From Doryteuthis pealeii (lineage: Eukaryota > Mollusca > Cephalopoda > Myopsida > Loliginidae): a DNA stretch of 64,000 bases. Within the stretch, counting starts at the first letter, position 1. The number at the start of each line of letters is the position of its first letter. The translations under genes and the position numbers were made by a program. The stretch lies in NCBI GenBank assembly GCA_023376005.1, contig CM042160.1, forward strand, positions 82,082,402-82,146,401, given 5' to 3'. The notes under the pieces are model-generated. The model ran no database searches. It saw nothing but the letters and a program-made list of their open reading frames with translations, and was not told the origin of the DNA. Of the stretch, positions 40,909-56,309 are shown piece by piece.

Positions 40909-41589
40909 TGTGTGTGTGTGATACTCTTATATGAAGTTAATATTGTTTACAGACAATTACCAACAGCTGTTAAGTATTGAGCACATCATTAGGGCAGACC
41001 GTCCCTCATTATAATAAATCAAAATAGAAAGTTAGAGGATGAGAGGAGAGAGAGAGAGAGAGGGCAGAGGGTGAGAGAGAGAGACAGACAGACAGACAGA
41101 GCAGAGGATGATGATGTAAAATAAGCTTCACTATGATTTTTCCTTCAGGCTTACAAATATTCATTTTCTAGGATGGAAAGAAATTTTCAGTTTCCTCAAA
41201 TGTTTTATGTACCATGAAACATAATACTTTGTTTCATTGCCATAAAAAAACATTTTGGAATAATAAGACATTATCCAATAAGCGTACACCCAATCTCAAA
41301 TTACAACAGAATGGTCAGATTCTAAGAACAGATAACATCTCCCTTTTAAGGGCTCCGGGCTTTCAGATATCTTTTGACGTAGGATTTTTCATCCCAAAAC
41401 ATTAAGAAAATAAATTAATTGAACATAATGAGAAGAGGAAAAGAAGGAAAGAAAGAATGAGAGTAGGGGAAAAATAGAGAGAGGGGATGAGCGTGCAGAA
41501 GCGATGATGCTAATCTGTTTCAATCGATCATAATGAAAAGATGAAAAGAAAGAAAGACAAAAAAAAGGTGGCAGAGAGTTAAATTATAT

Positions 41590-41629
<40 letters not shown>

Positions 41630-42555
41630 ACTGCTTAATAATAAAACAAAAAAGGGTAGGCCAAACATGGAATGATAATCAGACATTGTTGAACACACAT
41701 ACACAGTGATAGAATTTGGAAGATATAAGATACAAAGCAGAATGGATGATTACTAATAACAGTTTCAGTTTCAGAAATCTTCTGTCAAAGAGATTTTTAT
41801 CTCAAAATATTAAGAATAAATCACAGGTTAACAAACAACACCATAGTTACCTTATTTTTCTTTACACACTTGCATTGTGATAGCCTTCAAAACCAACCAC
41901 CAAACCAATATAAACACAATGCTTCAAGCAAATTATAAAATTCTTATTATTGTTTTTCGTTTTTTTTTTTTCGTTTTTCTTTGATAGCTTCTTCCCCAGT
42001 AGAGGAGAATCAACTAAGGAATAAACACAGAGTAATGGCAATAAACTGGGATTGATATAATTATCCAATTTGATGATTTAAATTCCCTTAATTGCCTTTT
42101 TAATCTACAACATTTCTGGACAGACTTAGAGAATATCAAATACAGTGAAACTTAGGAGTGACACAACTTAACAAAGTTTCACAAGTTATAAAACTGTAAC
42201 TTGGTCAATTTTTTTGCTTTGTGTTGAAAGCTAAAATTTCAGTTTCCAAATTTATTACTGCACATAATTCATTACTTTCTATTTTAACATATATAAGTTA
42301 AGAGTAAGGAAATGAATCCAACGGTATAAGTATAGATAAAAGGATATGAACACACACACAATGCTGTTAAAGTGAAAAGATTGTATATCATATTCATAGC
42401 TAATATTGAACAATATTTCCATTTATAAAAAATCATCATCAGAGCGAATCCGGATTAAAAACATGAGGATTTTTATAAATTGAAATATTGTTCAATATTA
42501 GCTAGGAATATAAGATAAAATAATTTCCTTTTAACAGCATTGTGTGTTTTCATAT

Positions 42556-42628
<73 letters not shown>

Positions 42629-42724
42629 CAGCTTGATTGATGATGAATCAATCAGGTTTCTATCCCGGCTGTAGGTAGCTTGCAAATATCTAGCCACACT
42701 GAAGAGACGTGATACGTCGAAACA

Positions 42725-42774
<50 letters not shown>

Positions 42775-45700
42775 TTCATCTGAAATGCAAAAATGTAAAT
42801 CCTGATTATATGGTGTTGCTTATTTCTTATGCATGTCATTATCTCAGCTAAATAATGAATCATTCCCTTTTTATTATAAAGAAAGAAAAGGAAGAAAAAC
42901 GACATGCTTCACAGAAAAATATGATAAGAAATTAAGAGAATAGGTGAAAGATAGAGAGGTGGTGAGCACGTGGAAGCAATAACACTAATTTGTTTCAATT
43001 GAACATGAATGAAAAGATGAAAAGAAGGAAAGAAGGAAAGAAAAAAAAGAGAGAATTAAATCAAGATTATTATACTTATTGAACTATTTTGCAATAGCTC
43101 TTACGAAAACTTATTAAATGTTGTAATAATTGAATCCTCATACTGTGGTATATCCACTGGTCCTACTAGTTTGATATAATTTCTATTAGTGGAAGGTGGG
43201 AATGACAACTCTGGTTTTTAGAGTTCGGGTTCAAAATTAGCACACACTCACTTAAAATAGTGAGTAGACTATGTTTTTTGTGGAGGATCCACTTACACTA
43301 TACAAGACAACTTTTTAACATTTTCCCTTTACTTTTTTTCCTGCAATGCAGTCATTTGTTTTTTTGCATTTGGTTACGGCACCGTGATCAACTACAAAAG
43401 TAACTCCTTTTACACTTACTGTTGTAATGGTTAATAAAATGGCAATTGCCGATTATATTAAAAGAGTTAGAATCCAAAAAATGCAGTAACGGAAAACAAC
43501 AAACGCTGAATTCAAAATCAATCACCAAAAATGAAAAGCGGGAATTTTTCAGTAGTTCAGAGAATGACAAGACGAGTGGTCACGCAACAAATCAGCTCCA
43601 GTATCAGCAAAGTAAAACAAGATAAACATATGAACTATTAATACCACAATATAAAACAAAGGACTATGCCCGGTATGCTATTATACATGTCTGTAATTCT
43701 ATTTTAATACAGATTGTTATTTTAATACGACTCCGTTGATTTCTTTCATTGTGTTGAGTTTTGTTTAAAAGTTAGTAAGTTGTGTAAACCTATATAAAAT
43801 ATACAACACACAGCTTGCAACACTGTCATCTCGCAGATGATTTACAGCACAGATTAGATAACCCAATTTGTGCTACTCATGCGCTGAGTTAGTGAGGACC
43901 GGTATCAAACCCGGAACCTTGCAATTCCTAGGCAGATGCTCTATAGACTGAGCTTAACCAGCTCCAAGTACAATGAAATTGAAGTTAAGGAAATACAAGA
44001 AAAGAAAAAATGAATAGAAGTTGGTCACTTATTGAAGTGAATAAGTGAAAAAAGAAAAAATGAAAAAAAGCTATTTAAAGTGCCCCACCCACAAAAGTAG
44101 GACATGATTGGTTATTTTGATATCTCTCTACGACAGAATAAGAACACATTATTAACCCACCCACCTAAATGAAACTTAGTCAATCATTACCAATTGATTT
44201 CTTACTTGGTAAAACAATTCGTACCAGGCTCCCCACCCCCGGGAAAAACGAGGGGGGGTGTATAGTTTCACCAATCAGACTGTTCATGGCATATAGTGTT
44301 ATTAGATTTTCAATAGAAAAATTATAATTAAAAAAAAAAAAAAACAGTTATTGCATATTTAATAGGTAAATTTATAATTAAACAAAAAAAGTTATTACAT
44401 ATTTAATAAGAAAATTTATAATCCAAAAAACAATTAGAGTTTTAATTCTAATTTTTTGGATTATAAATTAACTATTAAAAATCTAATAACTGTCTTTTGG
44501 ATAATAAATTATTAGATTTTTTATATAAGTTATATTATTTTAATTCATAATCCAAAACACTATGAGATTTTTTATAATTCAAAAACTGTTATTTCCAGAC
44601 CTTTCAGCAATTTTTAACAAATAGCCATTATTTACTAAACAAGAGTTATCCCCCCCCCCAAACACATAAAACTTTCTTTCTTGAGTCACTAAGAAATGTC
44701 TATTTACACCCTTGACTAATCAGGTCAGTAATACACAAACACTTAGATATTTAGCCCAATTCTTCCAGACCGGGGGGCGGGGAAGGGGCATCGGGTTATG
44801 AGTGCCACGCCTTTCACTTTCACTGACAAAATAGTTAAGAGAGAGGGAGGGACACTAACAAATACACATGTACTATGGGGGGATTTTTTCTTTTCAAATC
44901 GAAATTATATGTTCCTAAAACTCGGTAGAGCTTTCTCTAAGGGACTTTCACCGTTTAGTGTAAGACAATACTTGTCTGTTGTTTACAGATTTGAGTTCTC
45001 TGGTGATCATAAAATATCTACCATATTTATCAGTTTAATGTTCACCTCTACTGGCAGCAACTGACGGCCGAGGGGAAAGAAGTCGGACTGTTGTCCTCAT
45101 CTTTACTGTATAAAAACACAACGTACAGGCCACAGTAACTTCGGTTCTGTTCAGATGGGTTTTTTAAATTACCTTAAAATAAGTCATCTTGTCTGTATTT
45201 ATGAGATGAGGCTTGATATGTCATCTTCAGGTGACTACCCATGAATTCAAATGTGGTTTCAGAGCTAAGGTGTGAATTCATAGGGAATTTTCTGAAGATT
45301 AATTATTTTAAGGGAATTTTTTTTTAAAAAGCTCCGAAAACAGAGCCCAAGGTTATAGTGGCCTGAATGTTGTGTTTATACACAATAAAGATGAGGACAA
45401 CAGTCTGAAATATCAAAATTATTCAGAACATAAATAAATCTAAAGAGAAGAGATATTTTAAAACAGGATACATAAAACGGGGAAATGGCTGATATTATTT
45501 GGGTTATTTTTTTATATGAATGGTTAAAAAGATTGAATGGCCGACTAAATACTTAAAAGAAAACTAAGATAAACAGTTAAAACCAACAACCGGAAACTGG
45601 AAATTACTGATAACAAAAATCCTTGGCTTTTAAGTTAGGAACATACAATCTTTTATCTGGAAAATTTTAAACTAATACAGAGATGCTGATATGTATGTGT

Positions 45701-47965
45701 CCTGTGTCTCTGACACCCAAAAATCTAAAAGGACGCAGTAAAATGATATCCATGCATCCCAGTGTTTTTCCTTTTTCTTCCTTCACCATTTCAAGCTAAC
45801 TGTAAATACATTTCAATAGTTTCTTAGAAACGAATTACACAGGATAGGTTACAAGGTAGGAGTTAGATGGCTTTAGTTGGGACCCATAAATTTTTCCCGG
45901 GGACTCATTCAAAGCAAATATGTGTGTCCCAGGATGCACTAAATCAAAAAGCTATCAGTATCACAACTAATAGTTTGAAATTTTAAAATCCAAAAGCAAA
46001 AAGATGGACGACCAAATGGAAGAATGAAGTGAGGAGATGGGCGCTGGCCAATAATCAAGTATAGTAAGAAACAGAAGATGAAAATATAAACGAGTACATA
46101 ACAATAGCACTAAAATAATGATAAAAATTGCATTCCTATTGGACAAGAAACTATGATTTATAGACAACTATCCAAATGTCTTATAACCTAGTTGGCTGGG
46201 GATTTAGAATACACCGACTGCACCTCTATAGAGGGGTAAGACCCCCCCCCCCCCAATGGGGGCCACCTGTTGACTGAACTGAAAAATAGAACCCTAGTGG
46301 GTCCATGACATGCAGCAGTCCATTTTAGGACAAGAAATACCCGAAGAAGACCGGAGGGCACATTAGCCAAAATGTTGTGCAGACAATAGTCCAAATAATC
46401 CAAATTATCAAGCCTCATCTCAAAATTTCAAATTAATTGAATTTACATCCTATAAATTCTGAAGCTTTAATTTTCCAGAATAATAAAAAAAAAATATCTT
46501 TTAATTTTTCAGAATAAAGAACTTAAAAAGAAAGTATTAAAATAAAATATATAAAAAAAAAGAAAGAAAAAAAGAAAAAGAAATAACTGAAGAAAGATCC
46601 TTTTTGAAAAAAAAAAAATAAATAAATAAATGAATAAAATTTAAAAAAATAAAAAATAAAAAAAAATGGTCAGATGAGGAAATGTGCAAAATAATTATTT
46701 TTGCAGAAGACATTTTCTTTTTTTTTTACTGTAACATTCTTTTCATTGTAGAAAATAAATTTTATTCAATTTTTGATAACAATTGAAACTTTTAAATTCA
46801 TTGAATTCATCTTTAATGGATGAACAGAATCAAATAAAACCATCGGAAATTAATTTGAAACACTTAAATCAACAAAACCCAACACAGAAATCCAGCAGAA
46901 AAAAAAGAAAGAAAAAAAAATCAGTAACTATAGAAACAAATCTTTTTTTTTCTTTTGAATGAATGATTTCATAAAGGAGTAATAGTTCAGTTGACAATTC
47001 ATTTAGATCAATATTTTCTTAGTATTGATATTTTTCATTCAACAGATTTTCTTTTATCATTAACTATCTAGATTGCATATAGATTTCTTTTATTGGAGGG
47101 GGGATCTCCACAATTGCTGGTGAGGAAGACGAGTAGAAATGCTGTTCCCCAGATAATTCAATAATATACATGGTGCTGCAGAAAAACCCCGCACATTTTA
47201 AACTGTCAACCGTTTCATGCTAACATTAACAATGTTATTGTTAGTCTTGATATTAAATAGAAGTTTTGTGTGTGTTAGTGTTTACAAATAATCAATAGGG
47301 TGTAAGTATACAAGGTGTGTCAGAAAAGTATCAAGATTGAAGCTGTATTTACCAAGATAGAAATGAAGAATGAATAGAACGTTAATTTTTATCAGAATAC
47401 AAGGTGTGCCATAAAAGTGCCGTATTTAAAGCTGTATTTACCAAGATTTAAATGAACAATGAATGGTACGTTAATTTTTATCAGAATACAAAGTGTGTCA
47501 TAAAAGTGCAAGTTTGAAGCTGTATTTACCAAGATAGAAATGAAGAATGAATAGAACATTAATTTTTTTTCAGAATACAAGGTGTGTCATAAAAGTATAG
47601 AGATTGAAGTTGTATTTACCAAGATAGAAATGAACAATGAATGAAGCGTTAATTTTTTTTTTCAGAATACAAGGTGTGTTAAAAAGTACAAGAGAATCTC
47701 AATACTTTTTTGACACCTTATATATAAAGACTTGCACTCTTGATGACCAGTGAAAGAACTTTCCCGTTTCAAGAAAAAAAAACGTGTTATGGTAACCAAC
47801 CATTTTTTATTAGAGGATTGTCGTATTTACTCTCACTTAACTTATCACGTTCTTTTTGTTAAAAGGAATCCAATAATATTAGCGAGGATTTAGAGATTTA
47901 CAAAAAGAGTTAATGTCCAAAGATAATAACATAAGTAGATATATAGGTGTTAACAATTTTTGATA

Positions 47966-48030
<65 letters not shown>

Positions 48031-51000
48031 TATAAGATTTGTTTTCAACAACAATAAAGAGTTATTTTGAATTTAGCACAAAAGAGTTGATCATTTTCGA
48101 AACATGGAATAAACTGCCTGCATCTGTTGTAGGCTGCCAAAACACTGCATCTTTCAAAACCTCCATGCTTCCTGTAATCCGCCAACACTATAGCTGATAT
48201 CCCCCCCCCTCTATACTCGCACGTACACACATGTATATCATTAATGTACGCTATTCATGTTCCTGACATTAGTACATTATACTATGTACTATACACGAGA
48301 CTTTGATGAGTTGTGGTGCACCTGAACCCTGCACGCAATAAATTTCATTATTTATTTTTTTATTTATAAATACTAGCAATAATATGCACCTTCCAGGTGT
48401 AAGTATTTAAGTTTTATTGTAATAAAATATATTAAATTAGAAAGAATAACAAAATTAAATAAGAACACATAAAAAGATTACACTTATTTTAATTATATTT
48501 TGAATGGTTTCTACATAAAATCATTCATAGGATTGATCTTAATACATTGGAGAATAAAATAATAATATTAGAGATCAATAACACCAAGCAGTGATGCTGA
48601 TAGCTTTTTGATTCACTGCATCCTGGGACGCACATGTTTGCTTTGAATGAGTCCCCGGGAAAATGTATGGGTCCCGGCTAACTCCTACCTTGTAACCTAT
48701 CCTCTCTAATTCATTTCTAAGAAACTATAGAAATGTATTTAAAGTTAGCTTGAAATGGTCAGGGAAGAAAAAAGAAAAACACTGGGATGCATGGATATGA
48801 TTTTACTACGTCCTTTTAGATTTGTGCGAGTCAAGTAATTATTTATTAAACCCAGTTTTGTTTAAACCAGTATGCAAATTAACCACACCATATATTATGT
48901 AAACCTTTATTTTCCCATTAAACTAACCCTAAACCCTAAACCTAACCTAGTCTTCTTTTTTCCTATTAGATCAATAAATAAATAATTTATCAGTCAAGAG
49001 TGGTTCTCCTTTGATCATATTAAACTTATAGGAATTAACCCCTTTATTTCTTAGTGATATATAAAGCACATTGCAGGATTTTAAATGTATCAATAACATG
49101 GGATGTTTTAAGGCAAATCTAACTCAGATTTTCATGTCATTGTTAATAAACAAGATTTATTAATGATTTTGACTAAAAATTAAATATTCATTGATAAACT
49201 TACTCAATTCCTGAGGGTATTGTGATGTAAGCAGTGATAGTTTCGGTTACAGACAGACACCAAATCTCCATTATAATAAGAGATAAAAAAAGGTTTACCA
49301 AGAGCGACAATGAGTAAACACCAGAGTAAAAAGAACCTAAAAAAAATTTTCATTAATGATAAGAAATCCATTCTGCCATGAAGATTCTATCAACTAAAGT
49401 ATCCCAAATTATCTAACTCCAGATTTCAGTCCATCCTGATATCAGCACCTCCCCAGGCACACATAGAAAAAATGGAATTGGTAACTAGAGTTCAAATCAT
49501 GGAGATTTTCATTCATGCCATTACCCATGATAAAGGCAAAACATTAGTATAGTAGACCAGTTCATATACCTTGGTAGCAATATCTCATCTACCTGAGCAG
49601 TCTTGATAGAGCACAAAGTTATTTTGAATTCAACACAAAGAGATGATCATTTGATTCGGTTTCTTTGTTTAATGGCATATCAACCTAGAAAATGTGTAGA
49701 AAAGCATTTAGAGTTCTGTGACGGAGAACGAGAAAGAAAAAAACTCGCGTCCTCCCGCATGCAAAAACAAATGCGTTTTGGGCACTGGACGGACGCGAGG
49801 TTTGACTGATGTGACCAGATGTTTGGATAAATATGTCCATAAATAACAAGTGAGTCGAGCGCTGGGAAGTCAGCAGCAGCAGTCGATGACGACGCGCTTT
49901 GCGAACGACCCAGTAAAGAAATGGATTTTAGTCCAACAGAAACAAAACTAAATAGGAATTGCGATTTTGAACCGTTAAAGATTATTTCGACTACGACGAC
50001 GGATTTTCCAGCTGCTAAACGAAGACGAAGAATATGTTGACCAAAAGAAAGTCTGGCTTGTGAGAAGACGGTGAACTTGCTTGTTTTTGGTTCCCCCTCA
50101 GCAGGAACTTCTTGATTCGAACATATATTTTCCCCCCTTCTATAAGTTCCTTGTTAAGTTCGCTTGAAAGTTAGAAGCATTTTCTACTCTGTGTTTTAAT
50201 AAATCCTTGTTAATTTCACAACAAACCTGGTCTTGCATTATCATTCCTATCCTCCATATAATTTCATCTGTATGTTAAAAACGTAACAGTTCATAACATA
50301 TCTACACATTTTCTAAACTCAACGCATTCAAAACATCCATCATTTTTTTTTTAACTACATAAATCTTTTTTCTCCTTGACTATTTTTATATCGTCCTGAA
50401 GAGGGTTTCCTTTATAAACCAAAATATTTGAACGTCGACACTATGACTAATAAATTTCCATCCATTGTAACATCCCGTGTTTGTTCTACATTTTTCCACA
50501 TATTGTCAGATTAATTTCCTCATTTTACTCCCATAGCACATTATCCATTTTTCTTTGATTCTTTAAGTTATTACATCTTTGCATTAATTCTTTATTAACA
50601 GAATTAAATGGTGGCGCCAATAGTGTAATGGTTATCATAGAAAAAAAAATGGAGGTTTATATGAAAGTCAACTGAAAATTTCATAAGCTGACCAAAATAC
50701 TCTCATGGAATGCGACACTAAATGAGGTTTATTTTCCAACAAAATTCCTCTTGAAGTCCACACACTTCTTCCATCAGTGTTACAGTGCTTGCATCCCATT
50801 GGTAAAAACAAAAAAGTCATCAACAACAGACATGACTGCATCATACAAACTTTTAAGCCAAAGAACTTTTCATCCCTCTTCTCCCCACCCCCATACATCT
50901 CCAGAAATTCCCCAACTGAAGCTTCAACCATCATAGTCGTGCCCCACCATCATAAAACTAAACACACTAGGTTATTTCTGAGACAAGAACGAGTAGCGAG

Positions 51001-52952
51001 AAGCAGGAAGATAAAAATAAAAAGACTCTTAAAAGCAAAAAGGTGTCAAATATGCTAGAAATATTCAGAGTTTTTTTAAAGAACTTTGAATATTTTGATA
51101 TTCTATCAGATTTCTCTTATATAAAATTTGGACTAAATTAGTTGCATGAGAAAAAGATATTTTAATGAAATAAGTTCTTTACTAATGAAACAAAACTACA
51201 AAATATGTTGAGTATCAACTGGAAACTAATGCAGACACTAAATCCACCAATTACTATTTTTGTAACAAAAACGTTGACATGCCATAAAATAACCAACTAT
51301 TTTTATATTTTTCTTGAAGAAAGTAAAATGACTAATTTTGTCAATATACCCTGGTGATAAACCATTTTGTTTTTTTGTCTACCAATTGAAATAGGAATAT
51401 TTTTGTTCAGTTTTAAAACTAATCTTATTTACCAACTTTGGACCTACATAACAAGAGGAATTGTGATATTACAAATTTTAAATTATATACTTATATAATA
51501 TTTATTATCAATACTAGCAAATATATGCATCCTCTGGATGCAAGTATTTAAGTTTAAATGTAATAAAATATTAGATTAAATCAGAGAGTCTAATGAAACT
51601 AAATAAGAATGCAGATAAAAAGATTTGAAATAAGGGGGTAATATCGAAAAATAGAACAACCGAAACTTACTCTTCCATCACTTCCGTTTTTCAATACTGA
51701 ATTTTGCTAATTTAACTATTTAGTTAATATAGAAAATAAAGAATAAAATTACAGTTATTTCTCTTTGTTAATGGATTTCTTTTAAGATTTGTCCCCGAGA
51801 TTTTTGCTCATATTCATTAAGATAAAACCAAACAATTAGAAATCAATAATACTAAGCACATTTTTATTAAAATCATTTTTTTGGTATCAATATGCAAATT
51901 AGCTTTACCGTTCATACTGTAAACCATTATTTTGTTGTATATATAAATAAAATTGCATGTTATTTGTATGTAGATAAGGCTAACAGTATTAATAATGTAA
52001 AACAATTTTATTAGTAATTGAGGTTTAAATAAAAAAGAAATCATGGAGAATGTGACGTAAATAACTAAGGGAATTGTGACTTGAGTAGTAATATAGTTTC
52101 GGTTACAGACAGATAAACCCACAATCTCCATTATAATAAGATATAATCTATGCACTACTAAAATTATCATTATGCTAACTAATTTATATATCTGATGAGT
52201 ATAATTTTCAATATATACACACATACACACAAGGTAAGTCAAAAAGTATTGAGATTTTTTTGTACTTTTTGACACACCTTGTATTCTAAAAAAAAAAAAA
52301 AAAATAAAATAATAATAATGTTCTATTCATTGTTCATCTCTATCTTGTATGTCTATAACATATTTTTGGGGGATTTAATACAAAGCATGAGTAATGTGTG
52401 AAATAAATGAGAAACAGAGTTAGATGTTATGTACTAAGTTTCATTTTATTTTGTCCAATATTTCAATGGAATGAACTTTCTTTTACAAGGATGTTTTTAG
52501 ATTCTAAAAAGACACACACACACACACACACACACACACTTTGACTTAGGAGTTTTCTGAGTTTTCTAAAAACCTGTCACCGAGTTAATTTTTTGCTTTG
52601 TGTTGAGAGCTAAAATTTGTGGTACAAGCGAGCTTCAGATACGCTTATGTTAATAAGTTTGCTAAAAACATTTCAGTTTCCTAATTTATTTTGCCAAAGA
52701 AAAATATTATTTATAAAAAAAGATAAACATTAAAAACATATTACATCACATTATTCAATACATTCTATTTTATTATGTTTTCATACAATACACTGATATT
52801 TTTATATGCAAAAACATTCTAAAAATTGGGTTGGGGGAGGAATGGATTAATGGCATTTCAGTTTATTTTAATGGGGAAAATTGATTTGATATACAAAGAA
52901 ATTGAGTTACATGCAGAACAAATTAAACTCTTAAGTCAAGGTACCACTATGT

Positions 52953-53016
<64 letters not shown>

Positions 53017-55126
53017 AACATTTTTATGCATGCATACTGTATATATTAACTCACACACACAAAAAAAATTCACTAAATAATTCATTCTCAAATAGCCCCC
53101 TTAAAAATCAAATTGCCCCTCTCCTGATGTAGTATAATGGTTAGCAAATTAGTCTTACAGATCCATTACAACTGAATAGCAAATTAGATGCTCACTAGAT
53201 GCCCCATATCTTGCGATCTTGTGTCACATCAAACCGATGTACATGAAGGGGCATCCCATCATCATGGTGTAATGTTTAGTAAACTATTCTTGCAGATCTA
53301 TTACTGAATAGTGAATTTGATCCTTGTTGAATGCTCCATACTTGTGACCTTGTGCCACACGGCAAATGGGTTAGTATTCATTTAATCAAATCTATTGTTG
53401 ATATTCTTAAAATCTAAATCTGTGGGGTGTTGTTTCCACAATTCGTTTTAAGATCGCAAAGAACATTCTAATGCAACTACTAATCTAATTTATTCTTTAG
53501 GAATTTCAGTAGGGGAATCCAAGTGGTGCAGTACTGAATACAGCTACATAGCACTGATACAACTACAGCTTGAAAGAATTGCGTCTTTAACTTGTCTGTG
53601 AGATTGGATTTCTATATGACTGATAATCCTCTTTATATATATATTTACCAACCCCTCCGCACGAGCAGGATGCGACACAAGGTCAATTTCTTAAGCGGAG
53701 TTCAACAGGTTTGAATTCAGAGTTTTCCTTCTCGTAGACCAGTTGCCTAACCAAGGTTAAAGAGCCCAGTCCGCCCTACTATTCACCCATAGCTGGAGGG
53801 AGAGTAGAATTCATACCTTTCCCAAGGGTATTAGTGCTAAGTGAAATGCAATTACCACATCCAGGATTTGAACTCGGGGCGACGAGTCCATTCTCATGAC
53901 TTTAACCATTACACCACGCGCTTCCTAATAATCCTCTTTATAGCAGACCATGCGTTCCCTTTGTTAACTCTAACCCTTTCCTATATGTGCATTATTATCA
54001 TTTTCTGTTGGTTGGTTGCATTTTACAGCATGTCAACCCTTGTTAGGTTATTTTATGCCAAAGATGTTTTGTTTTATTCATTGTTGATGGGTATTCAACA
54101 TTTTTTTCTATTTAACCCATAGATGAGACCCTAACATGTATTACCACTCCACATGGCAAATGGGTTAATATTCATTTAATCAAATCTATTGTTGATATTC
54201 TTAAAATCTAAAATCATAGTTATATGCCAACTATGTTAGGAGTTGTTTTTTTTGGGTTTTTTTTACAATTCCAGCCAAATTAAACCAAGCTTAGTAATTA
54301 AAACTAGACAAAAAACTATCAGTTTGCTCAAAAAAAAAAGCAAGAATTCTTTAATTGAAACTGAAGTGGCCAATATAACCGAAAATTCCTTGAAGTTTTT
54401 TTTCTTAGTCAAAAAAAAACAAAAAAACATCTAATTCTGTCAATAAAGAAATCTGTCATTTGACATTTGGTTCCGACAAATTAAGAAGATTAATTAAGAT
54501 AAAGAAAATTAAATAAATTAAACTTTAAATAATCTAAAAAAAAAAAGAATTTAAAATTACTCATTCAATTTACTTTAGTTGTATAATAATATGGAATGAG
54601 ATAGGGTTGGCCGAACCATTAACTAACACAGAAAATAAATTTGAACTTTTCCCAGCGTTCAAATTCTGATTAAAGTAACGTGTGTCTGCTTTATTTCACA
54701 TTTTAATGTTAATGGGTGCACAATAGGCACCCGGCTGCTTGCTGCTGCTGTGGCTGTGGCTGCTGCTGCTGTCATCCTATAAGTCAGTAGAGATTGTCAT
54801 TTGGATATCTAAGCCTGAAATTGGATATGAACGACTTAACGACATAGTATCCTAACAATCTATTAAGCTTTAATGTCATTTGAAAGGTGATATATTTCAA
54901 GAAATTTGGGAGGTAAAACAATAGATCTCGAAAACAAAAGGGACAAGAGAGATTAAAAGGGGGGGGGGAAAAAAGAAAAAAAAAAAAAAAAAAATGAGAA
55001 AAAAAAAAAAAAAAAAAAAAAATCAAAAGGGAAAAAAAGAAAAAAAAAAAAAAAAAAAAAAAAAGAAAGAAAGTGGATGTGGATGAGATATTACTACCTA
55101 GGTACAAGAATTGTTCTACCAGCTTT

Positions 55127-55207
<81 letters not shown>

Positions 55208-55822
55208 GCACTAATTCCTCGTCACTTCTGGATACAGACCACTTCAGGTCAGAGTGGACCTGGGAGCAATCACTTTCTGTGGATGAGATATTACTACCTA
55301 GGTACATGAATTGTTGGCTGACTTCTGATTTAAGTCGGAAAATTAAAAACAGAAAATTTTTTGTGGTACCCAATGACAGTTTAACTACAGTCTATGAATT
55401 AACATTTTGCGAATTTGGTTACGGTTTTAGAGGATTAAGGTTGTTTTTAATTACGTATTGCTTAAAAGAAATTAACAACAAAAAACCCAAATTACTATAC
55501 ATTTAATTAACCATTGAAATTAATTATTGAATCTATTATTGAGACACCTGTTTGTGTTAGTATTGCAATGTATAATTTCAATTAAACTTAGTTTTAAAAA
55601 ATATTTTTCAACATTAAATGTATAGTAATTTGGGGTTGTTGTTGTTTATTTTTTTTTAAGCAATACGTAATTAAAAACAACTTTAATACCCTAAAACCGT
55701 AACCCAATTCGCAAAATGTTAATTCATAGACTGTAGTTAAACTGTCATTGGGGACCACCAAAAAACTTTCCGTTTTAATTTTCCGAAACTAAATCAGAAG
55801 TCAGCGAATTGTTCTAGGCTTA

Positions 55823-55886
<64 letters not shown>

Positions 55887-56276
55887 GCATTAATTGCTCG
55901 TCACTTCTAGATACAGACCACCCATAAAACTGAACATAATAAACATCACCCCGACTGAATGTCTCCAAAATGTATTTAAAAAAAAAAAGGATGATAATAA
56001 AATTTTAACTCTTTCAAGAGTAGTTGAAGCAACTCCCCACCCCCAGTTAATTTCACTGTCCTTACTCATCAGCTGACTATATCCACTTAAAAGATTTATT
56101 CATTGGTCACTCTCCTCACATCTCCCCCCCCCCAGTTCATCTATGATATCACCCCACACACACGCACCCCATCAATGCATGCAAATACATATACACTACA
56201 TATGGTCACACACCACAGATATATCTAACTCCACAAATATGTGTATATACCTGCTCATATGGCTACTCCTATATGG

Positions 56277-56309
<33 letters not shown>

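Larger units (their letters stand above)
48362..49285 (+). repeat. Element H with MITE A inserted
   Basis: H runs from ATACTAGCAATAATATGC to AATAACACCAAG near 48,592. It resumes with TAATTATTTATTAAACCC at about 48,837 and continues to TCTCCATTATAATAAGAGAT at 49,283. Around 48,900-49,045 it carries extra sequence not present in other copies. Confidence 0.7.

Noticed and set aside
47305..47722. CRISPR-like array
   Set aside because: The repeats are contiguous without unique spacers and the genome is eukaryotic.
48917..48952. Interstitial telomere
   Set aside because: Only about five irregular units, which could be chance in AT-rich DNA.
54784..55107. 107-codon minus-strand frame
   Set aside because: Most of it is poly-Phe from an A run. 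Only the first ~12 residues are a LINE remnant.
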